Positions 5,914 through 10,795 of a DNA stretch of 10,795 bases are shown in pieces; the first letter of the stretch is position 1; each line of letters starts with the position of its first letter. The notes beneath the pieces are model-generated. The model was not told where the DNA came from. It did not search any database and saw only the letters and a list, made by a program, of their open reading frames with translations. Where the stretch lies: the NCBI GenBank assembly GCA_905211675.1, contig CAJMBP010000049.1, positions 1-10,795 of the forward strand, given 5' to 3'. This DNA is from an uncultured Oscillospiraceae bacterium (lineage in GTDB: Bacteria; Bacillota; Clostridia; Oscillospirales; Acutalibacteraceae). The translations under genes and the position numbers were made by a program.

Positions 5914-6294
5914 ATGGCGTTTTGGGTATTTATGGCAGTTGTAAGCCTGTTTGTTCCGATTATTATGGTAATATTCGGGAAATCATTTTTAAAAGCGGCA
6001 CCCAAGGAAATAAACGGTATTTACGGCTACCGCACGGCAATGTCTATGAAAAATCAGGATACTTGGGAGTTCGCACACAAACATTTTGGAAAAGTGTGGT
6101 TTTATGCAGGACTTATACTGTTGCCGCTAAACATTATACCGCTGCTTTTTGTAATGGGTGAGAGTAAAGATTTAATAGGTACGATAGGCATTCTGGTTTG
6201 CTTAATTGACACCGCCGTAATGCTACTGTCGATTATACCGACCGAAAGGGCACTCAAGAAAAACTTTGACAGTGACGGAAACATAATTAAATAA
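5914..6294 (+). CDS. SdpI/YhfL-family membrane protein
   Basis: 126 residues. Three hydrophobic segments (about 3-22, 62-82, 87-108) surround a soluble motif NGIYGYRTAMSMKNQDTWEFAHKHFGKVWF (split here as NGIYGYRTAMSMKNQ at 34-48 and DTWEFAHKHFGKVWF at 49-63), which is diagnostic of the SdpI family. The founding member protects Bacillus from the SdpC toxin and senses it, but most relatives have no known function and no sdpC or sdpR homologue is visible here. ATG at 5914 follows AGAGGTGA, and it begins 4 bp after the solute-binding gene, so the two are almost certainly co-transcribed. A bidirectional terminator follows. Confidence 0.85.
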   Translation: MAFWVFMAVVSLFVPIIMVIFGKSFLKAAPKEINGIYGYRTAMSMKNQDTWEFAHKHFGKVWFYAGLILLPLNIIPLLFVMGESKDLIGTIGILVCLIDTAVMLLSIIPTERALKKNFDSDGNIIK

Positions 6295-6300
6295 AAAAGT

Positions 6301-6330
6301 CAGCGCTTGCCGTTTATTCGGTAAGCGCTG
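6301..6330. terminator. Bidirectional intrinsic terminator between SdpI-like and CLC genes
   Basis: CAGCGCTTGCCG (6301-6312) pairs with CGGTAAGCGCTG (6319-6330) except for one G-T wobble, with a 6-nt loop. T-runs follow on both strands (TTTTGCGTTT on plus; ACTTTTTTATTT on minus). It ends transcription of both convergent units. The CLC stop codon (6314-6316) falls inside the loop, so the end of that coding sequence forms one arm. Confidence 0.85.
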
Positions 6331-7534
6331 TTTTGCGTTTGTTTATCAATATTTTTATTATGTCGTAAGAATTACCGTAAAGCCCACGATAACGCGCTGT
6401 TATGAATGTAATAATAACTACGGGAACTACAAACAAAGCACAACCGAAGCCTAACATTTCACAGCACAAAAGTATTGCGGCAACAGGGCATTTGGTGGCG
6501 GCACAAAACAGAACCGCGATTCCTACGGCGGCGCCGTAACCGATAGGCAAACCCAACAAAAGTGCCGAAGCACCACCGAGCGTTGCGCCTATAAACAGGG
6601 TGGGCACAATTTCTCCGCCCTTGTAGCCTGCCGATATGCAAACTACCGTAAAAAGTATTTTTAAAGCGAATGCTTCGTATCGCACAGTGCCTTCAAATAC
6701 GCGCTCTATAATATCAATTCCGCCGCCGTTATAGTCGCGGCTTCCAACCGCAAGTGTGAGCAAAATCATAATCACGCCGCCTACCGCTATGCGTAAATAT
6801 TCATTTTTAAAAATCTTTTTAAAAATTGATTTGCCTAATCTTATACCCGCGCAAAATACAAATGCCACGGCTATGCAGGCGATTACAATAATAACGGTTT
6901 TGCCGACAAGCAACGCCGAAAAACGCGGCAGAGAGCCTATGTTAAATCTTTCGGGTTGAACGCCGAGCGTTATTGAGATTATGTGTGCCGTAAAGCTTGA
7001 AATTAAAACCGGTACCGCCGCCGCAATACACAGGCTTGTCATTATTACTTCAATAACAAAAGCAAAAGCGGCAATCGGTGTGCCGAACACAGCAGAAAAC
7101 AGCGCCGCCATACCGCACATAACGGTTATGCGGCGCGCCTTTTCGTCAAGCTTAAAGGCGCGGCTTATCAGATTTGCAATACCGCCGCCTATTTGAATTG
7201 CGGCGCCTTCGCGGCCTACAGAAGCGCCGAATAAATGCGAAATCGCAGTACCGCAAAAAATTGCAACAGGCAGTCCGCTCGGCAAGCCCTTCTCGGTTTG
7301 GGCACATTCAAAAACATTTGTTGTGCCGGTGTTTTCGCATTTGCACAGTTTATAAATAAAGACTGAAATCAAACCGCCTATGGGCAGTAGCCACAGTACC
7401 CAACCGTTGCTTTGTCTAACAGCGGTTACAAGGCTTACGGTTTTTGAAAAAACCACTCCGCAAAGACCGCATACAATACCCATTATTAAACCTAAAGCCA
7501 AATATATAATGTATTTTTTAATCCTTTGTTTCAA
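6314..7534 (-). CDS. CLC-type anion channel/transporter (possibly fluoride-handling clade)
   Basis: 406 residues with about ten hydrophobic helices, a compact CLC without CBS domains. GREG (107-110) carries the gating glutamate Glu109, GTPIAAFAFVIEV (151-163) is the helix-H region, and GYKGGEIVPTLFIGATLG (303-320) matches the GGxFxP region. Where chloride CLCs have GSGIP, it has NTGTTNVFE (about 68-76). The segment HLFGASVGREG with a downstream FSAVFGTPIA resembles the clade containing CLC-F fluoride/proton antiporters, so fluoride or chloride is possible. The internal proton glutamate of E. coli ClC (E203) appears replaced by Val163. The start is TTG at 7532-7534. It lies 32 bp after the glycosidase gene and is probably co-transcribed with it. 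Confidence 0.87.
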   Translation of the reverse strand: MKQRIKKYIIYLALGLIMGIVCGLCGVVFSKTVSLVTAVRQSNGWVLWLLPIGGLISVFIYKLCKCENTGTTNVFECAQTEKGLPSGLPVAIFCGTAISHLFGASVGREGAAIQIGGGIANLISRAFKLDEKARRITVMCGMAALFSAVFGTPIAAFAFVIEVIMTSLCIAAAVPVLISSFTAHIISITLGVQPERFNIGSLPRFSALLVGKTVIIVIACIAVAFVFCAGIRLGKSIFKKIFKNEYLRIAVGGVIMILLTLAVGSRDYNGGGIDIIERVFEGTVRYEAFALKILFTVVCISAGYKGGEIVPTLFIGATLGGASALLLGLPIGYGAAVGIAVLFCAATKCPVAAILLCCEMLGFGCALFVVPVVIITFITARYRGLYGNSYDIIKILINKRKTALTE

Positions 7535-7550
7535 AACATTAAGTCCTCTT
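7531..7550 (-). promoter_or_regulatory. CLC start region: TTG start overlapped by a two-codon ATG-TTT-TGA
   Basis: AAGAGGA (7550-7544) is the ribosome-binding site. The in-frame TTG (7534-7532) is 9 nt downstream of it. An out-of-frame ATG (7539-7537), only 4 nt downstream, gives ATG-TTT-TGA, whose stop overlaps the TTG. The TTG is chosen because the reading frame beginning there encodes the full CLC N-terminal helix. Confidence 0.6.
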
Positions 7551-7566
7551 TACTGATTTTTAACTT

Positions 7567-9159
7567 CTATTTCATCCACGAAACAAAAATTCTGGCGCCG
7601 TCGTAATCTTCATACCAGTTGTAATTATAAAGCTCGCCTTTAAATTCAAACTGTGACGGAACTGCGGTTTTGGTCCAGTCGGAAATGATTGCGTTTTCTT
7701 CGGGCTTTACGCTGTCGGCAATTGCAAAAATCTGTTGCAGGCGTTTTTCCTCGGTGCAGTTTAAAATGCCGGGTGTTACCGAAGCAAAGGTGGCGGCTCC
7801 TGTTATTGCCGCCGCCTCTAAAAAGTCTAAATTAAGCTTTTTGGAAACATTATGGGTAAATGCGGCACAGTCGGGGTCGGTTTTGAAAAAGGCGTTGTTT
7901 TGCGGTGTGCGCATCATTGAGTGAACGCCGTATCTGCGGGTGAATTCAAAGTGTCTGCCGCTTGTGTCATTACCGCTTCGCTGTATTTGGTGAATACCCG
8001 CGGCAAGATGGTTTACCGTGTTGCAACCCATAATAAGCGTATCGCCTGCCGATTTTTGAATAAGCTCATAAAATTCCTTTACAATTTGAGCGTTGGTTTT
8101 GGTTTTGTCATAAAAATGAGGCGGCATATTAGAAAGTGTTGCACCGAACAGGTCGAAAAATGAAAAATCGTGCTTTATCATATCAAAGCCCCAACCGCTT
8201 AGCATAGACACATCCTCGGCAATTTTTTGCTTTGAAAATTCATGCGTGGGGTCAATAACTATTCCGTTTGGCTTGTATGGGCTGTCATAAACGGCCTCTG
8301 GGGGCACATGCGACATAGTCAGCAACAGGCGCACCCAAATTCCTGCGCGGCAGTTGAAGCCGTGTATTTTTTCGGCTGTTTTTTGCATCGAAGCAAAATT
8401 CTCATTGGTTAAATTCCAAGGTCCGCCATTATATTTACCCTTTGCGTGCGCAATTTGCCAGCCGTCGTCTATGGTCATAAATGGTCGGTTTTTAAAGCCT
8501 TTTGTCAGCTTTCCCAAATACTCGGCTTCTTCAAGCACAACCTTTTCTTCTATTGCGCCGTAAGCCCAATACCAGTTGTTAAGACCGTAAACCGCGCCAC
8601 ATGGCAGGTTTGGTTTGTCGCACATCATTTTGCAAAACAGATGAGCGGCATTATACATATTTTCGCTATCAATACCCTTGCGGCAAACAACCTGAGCGCA
8701 CAAAAGCTCATCACAGCTTATGCCGCCCGAACCGTTGCGCACATCAAGCAAAAGGGTAATACCGAACGGGTCGGCAAACCACTCTGCAAAGCTGTTACAG
8801 CCGGTTTTTACGCCGTAGCCGTGCAGACATTCGCCGTCATTTGTATAAAAATACCATGGCATGGCTTGATGCGGCAAAAAAGAATGCCATACAATATCGT
8901 CGGTCCCGCTTCGAACGAGCGAGTCTCCGAGCACCGAGCTTACGCCCGATATATCGCCGTTAAAGCGCAAGCGGACATACTTCACCGCGTCGCCGTTAGG
9001 GTAAAGATATATGTTTAAAACGCCGTTATTTACAACGCACTTAACCTCGGCGGCGGTGTTGTTTATTTCGCCCTTTTCTTCAAACCGAAAGGGTGATGAC
9101 TCGGTTTGAATTTTTATATCGTCGGGAGTTCTAAGCAAATTTAAAAAAGTATTTTTCAT
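7567..9159 (-). CDS. Melibiase-like (clan GH-D, GH36-type) glycoside hydrolase
   Basis: 530 residues, no signal peptide, so cytoplasmic. An N-terminal beta-rich domain (about 1-180) precedes a TIM barrel. TIDDGWQ (229-235), FDMIKHDF (325-332, with Asp331 at the nucleophile position) and RSGNDTS (394-400, Asp398 a candidate acid/base) match the clan GH-D alpha-galactosidase layout, and TDPD (427-430) is the usual barrel-end motif. A short beta C-terminal domain follows (about 490-530). It is shorter than classic GH36 enzymes (over 700). Alpha-galactosidase activity is plausible, but a different alpha-linked substrate cannot be excluded. It has its own promoter at 9191-9219 and is followed by the CLC gene 32 bp on. 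Confidence 0.82.
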   Translation of the reverse strand: MKNTFLNLLRTPDDIKIQTESSPFRFEEKGEINNTAAEVKCVVNNGVLNIYLYPNGDAVKYVRLRFNGDISGVSSVLGDSLVRSGTDDIVWHSFLPHQAMPWYFYTNDGECLHGYGVKTGCNSFAEWFADPFGITLLLDVRNGSGGISCDELLCAQVVCRKGIDSENMYNAAHLFCKMMCDKPNLPCGAVYGLNNWYWAYGAIEEKVVLEEAEYLGKLTKGFKNRPFMTIDDGWQIAHAKGKYNGGPWNLTNENFASMQKTAEKIHGFNCRAGIWVRLLLTMSHVPPEAVYDSPYKPNGIVIDPTHEFSKQKIAEDVSMLSGWGFDMIKHDFSFFDLFGATLSNMPPHFYDKTKTNAQIVKEFYELIQKSAGDTLIMGCNTVNHLAAGIHQIQRSGNDTSGRHFEFTRRYGVHSMMRTPQNNAFFKTDPDCAAFTHNVSKKLNLDFLEAAAITGAATFASVTPGILNCTEEKRLQQIFAIADSVKPEENAIISDWTKTAVPSQFEFKGELYNYNWYEDYDGARIFVSWMK

Positions 9160-9190
9160 AAATATACACCTGATTTTAAATTATGCTTTA

Positions 9191-9219
9191 ATATTACAAC
9201 AAGCGAAGTCATTTTTCAA
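9191..9219 (-). promoter_or_regulatory. Promoter of the melibiase-like gene
   Basis: Minus strand: TTGAAA (9219-9214), 17-bp spacer, TAATAT (9196-9191), upstream of AGGTG and the ATG at 9159. The -10 is weak (4 of 6). It is divergent from, and nearly touches, the promoter at 9228-9256. GTCAT at 9208-9212 and ATGAC at 9228-9232 form a short inverted repeat shared by both. Confidence 0.5.
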
Positions 9220-9227
9220 CTTTTTTG

Positions 9228-9256
9228 ATGACATTTGCCGTATGTTGTGATATAAT
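9228..9256 (+). promoter_or_regulatory. Promoter of the flavoprotein gene, extended -10
   Basis: ATGACA (9228-9233), 17-bp spacer, TATAAT (9251-9256) preceded by TGA, an extended -10. The predicted start near 9263 leaves about 34 nt before the ATG at 9297, including AAAGGA at 9278-9283. Confidence 0.65.
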
Positions 9257-9296
9257 CAAAGCATATGATATCTACGGAAAGGAATACATACTGTTT

Positions 9297-9917
9297 ATGA
9301 AGGTTTTAATGATTAACGGCAGTCCGAGGGCTAACGGCAACACAGCGGTAGCGCTTGCCGAGCTTGAAAAGGTTTTCGGCAAAAACGGCATAGAAACCGA
9401 GATTGTTCAGGTGGGCAATAAGGAAATTCGCGGTTGCGCCGCCTGCGGTTATTGCTCTAAAAACGGCAAATGCGCTTTTGATGATATTATAAATCGGGAG
9501 CTTGCCGCAAAGTTTCAAGAATGTGACGGCTTGGTTGTGGCAAGCCCCGTGTTTTACGCGTCGGCAAACGGCACGCTTATTTCCCTGCTTGACCGACTGT
9601 TTTACAGCACAAAGTTCAACAAAACTATGAAGGTCGGAGCGGCAGTAGCAGTGGCGCGCCGCGGCGGTTGCTCGGCAACCTTTGACCAACTCAACAAATA
9701 CTTTACCATTGCAGGCATGCCCATAGCGTCGAGCCAATATTGGAACAGCGTTCACGGCAGAAAACCGGGTGAAGCCGTCGATGACCTTGAAGGCTTGCAG
9801 ACCATGCGAACGCTTGCCGAAAATATGACATTTTTAATTAAAAGTATAGCGCTCGGCAAAGAAAAGTACGGAATTCCCGAAAAAGAGCCACAGACAATGA
9901 CTAATTTTATAAGGTAA
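9297..9917 (+). CDS. NADPH-dependent FMN reductase-like flavoprotein with a four-cysteine motif
   Basis: 206 residues from ATG 9297; the frame stays open upstream to 9225 but the predicted promoter lies there. Flavodoxin-like fold: MKVLMINGSPRANGNT (1-16) is the FMN phosphate loop and SPVFYASANGTLISLLDR (83-100) the flavin-contacting region. Cys47, Cys50, Cys53 and Cys59 form CX2CX2CX5C, the spacing of the 4Fe-4S site in archaeal iron-sulfur flavoproteins (Isf), though similar cysteines occur in relatives without a proven cluster. The ribosome-binding site AAAGGA is 13 nt from the ATG, rather far; a CTG at 9291 would be better placed but is a rare start. It is monocistronic. The electron acceptor is unknown; quinone, disulfide or nitro-compound reduction are possible. 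Confidence 0.85.
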   Translation: MKVLMINGSPRANGNTAVALAELEKVFGKNGIETEIVQVGNKEIRGCAACGYCSKNGKCAFDDIINRELAAKFQECDGLVVASPVFYASANGTLISLLDRLFYSTKFNKTMKVGAAVAVARRGGCSATFDQLNKYFTIAGMPIASSQYWNSVHGRKPGEAVDDLEGLQTMRTLAENMTFLIKSIALGKEKYGIPEKEPQTMTNFIR

Positions 9918-9953
9918 GTAATTTTGCAAAAAGTTTATAACTGCATTTAAGAG

Positions 9954-9982
9954 CGACCCGAAAGTCAAATTCTTTCGGGTCG
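9954..9982. terminator. Hairpin between convergent flavoprotein and GH127-like genes
   Basis: CGACCCGAAAG (9954-9964) and CTTTCGGGTCG (9972-9982) form a perfect 11-bp stem with a 7-nt loop. T-tracts are weak on both strands (TGCTGTTTTAC on plus). The position, 37 bp after one stop and 15 bp before the other, fits a shared terminator. Confidence 0.7.
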
Positions 9983-9997
9983 TATGCTGTTTTACAA

Positions 9998-10795
9998 TTA
10001 CAGGTAAATTGAGAAAAGCTTGGGGTCTTGGCTGTCAACATTTGCGGCAGAAGCGTAGTCGCACATTATGTATTCATATTTCTTTTCATCGGCTGTAATC
10101 ATAACCCTCGTTGTAACAAGGCAGTTTGTGTTATTTGCCAGATGAGGTGCCGAAATTGCGGTGATTTTCTTGCCGTAAAGCGTGTCTGTTGTGAACATAG
10201 CCTCTTCTTTTGCGCCGAATTTTTTGCTTTGTGCCAAAATAACAGGTCCGCGCCGCAAAACTATTTTAGAACATTTAAGCATACAGTCTTTGTTGCAAAG
10301 CCCGTAAACGCCGTCAATCCAACGAATAAGGTGGTAATCACCCTCGGGTATAGGAGCCCATTCTCTTTCGATTACCTCGACCGACATATCAAATCTTATT
10401 TTAAGAATCGTTGTATCGGCATTCAGCTCTACCTCAAAATACTCTCCGCATTTTACGGGCATTTCGTCACTCAAGCCCACACGAAGCCTTGTATTTTTGC
10501 TCCATTCGGGAATTCTTAGGTAAAGCTTTTTGCCTTTTTTGGGATTTCTTACCGAAATGCCGACCCAACCGCTGTCAAAATAGTTACCTCCGATTCTGAT
10601 TTCGGTGTTGCCGAAACGGACATGGCTTTGGGTAAACATATTTATAAAGTAACCTTTACCGTTTTGCATAACACAGCTTTCGGCGGCGTTTATGAAACCG
10701 CGGCCCACATTGTCAAGGCAACAGTGTTGATACTTGGTTTCGCACTGCGGCAGGGCGGTCCAGTGTCTACCCGCACCGCGAACAAAGAATGCGCC
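9998..10795 (-). CDS. GH127/DUF1680-type glycosidase, C-terminal part (gene continues beyond the window)
   Basis: The frame is open to the window edge, giving 265 residues of a longer protein. The first residues read GAFFVRGAGRHWTALPQCET, then HCCLDNVGRGF: the double cysteine followed by N and R is the hallmark of the GH127 family, where the first of the pair is the catalytic nucleophile in beta-L-arabinofuranosidase HypBA1 and both bind zinc. KKLYLRIPEWSKNTRL and, later, KIVLRRGPVILAQ are the C-terminal beta-domain signatures. Activity is inferred as beta-L-arabinofuranosidase-like but relatives have other specificities. A GTG at 10706-10708 is internal and not the start. It converges with the flavoprotein gene. 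Confidence 0.82.
   Translation of the reverse strand, partial: GAFFVRGAGRHWTALPQCETKYQHCCLDNVGRGFINAAESCVMQNGKGYFINMFTQSHVRFGNTEIRIGGNYFDSGWVGISVRNPKKGKKLYLRIPEWSKNTRLRVGLSDEMPVKCGEYFEVELNADTTILKIRFDMSVEVIEREWAPIPEGDYHLIRWIDGVYGLCNKDCMLKCSKIVLRRGPVILAQSKKFGAKEEAMFTTDTLYGKKITAISAPHLANNTNCLVTTRVMITADEKKYEYIMCDYASAANVDSQDPKLFSIYL

Noticed and set aside
7535..7566. Fluoride riboswitch before the CLC gene
   Set aside because: Only 32 bp separate it from the glycosidase gene, with no room for or trace of the conserved pseudoknot.
8446..9018. 190-residue plus-strand ORF
   Set aside because: It lies entirely opposite the melibiase-like gene, has no family features and is an antisense shadow.
9225..9296. 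Upstream extension of the flavoprotein
   Set aside because: The extension covers the predicted promoter (9228-9256), and the FMN-loop sequence begins right at ATG 9297.
9306..9755. 149-residue minus-strand ORF
   Set aside because: It is antisense to the flavoprotein gene, whose motifs are clear; no ribosome-binding site or recognisable domain.
10706..10708. GTG as the start of the GH127-like gene
   Set aside because: The frame continues upstream to the edge and includes the conserved CC-x-x-N motif, so the gene is truncated by the window.

Overview
The window looks like chromosomal DNA of a low-to-moderate GC Gram-positive bacterium of the Clostridia, perhaps a gut Oscillospirales/Ruminococcaceae-type organism. 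This is inferred from the YlxM-Ffh-S16-KhpA-RimM-TrmD gene order, an HPr that has both His15 and Ser46, consensus SigA promoters, an SdpI-family protein, and glycosidases of the melibiase and GH127/DUF1680 types. No phage, IS element or CRISPR array is visible.

Layout. (1) 1-304 has no protein gene. It holds two nearly identical 75-bp repeats with a 103-bp period. On the minus strand their sequence resembles the 5' half of a tRNA gene. A perfect consensus promoter (TTGACA-17-TATAAT, minus strand, 256-284) points into them, and a 12-bp perfect inverted repeat brackets its -10 box. (2) 305-568 minus encodes HPr with its own promoter. (3) 740-4285 minus is the translation/secretion operon ylxM-ffh-rpsP-khpA-rimM-trmD behind one consensus promoter. 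Two hairpins lie between khpA and rimM, and there is no rplS after trmD. (4) 4428-6294 plus, divergent from ylxM, encodes a family-5 solute-binding lipoprotein and a small SdpI-family membrane protein. It converges on the next block at a shared bidirectional terminator. (5) 6314-9159 minus is a two-gene unit: a melibiase-like (clan GH-D) glycosidase followed by a CLC-type anion transporter that starts at TTG. (6) 9297-9917 plus, divergent from the glycosidase, is an NADPH-dependent FMN reductase-like flavoprotein with a CX2CX2CX5C cluster. (7) 9998-10795 minus is the C-terminal part of a GH127/DUF1680-type glycosidase that runs off the window edge.

How it fits together. The central block is housekeeping: SRP targeting (Ffh, with YlxM as likely regulator), a ribosomal protein (S16), 30S maturation (RimM), an RNA-binding protein (KhpA) and tRNA m1G37 modification (TrmD). 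HPr links to PTS sugar uptake and carbon catabolite control. The right third is accessory and carbohydrate-oriented. The least explained element is the tRNA-like repeat pair with its strong, palindrome-bracketed promoter at the left edge; it is the best candidate here for an undescribed element, but two copies at a window edge are thin evidence.
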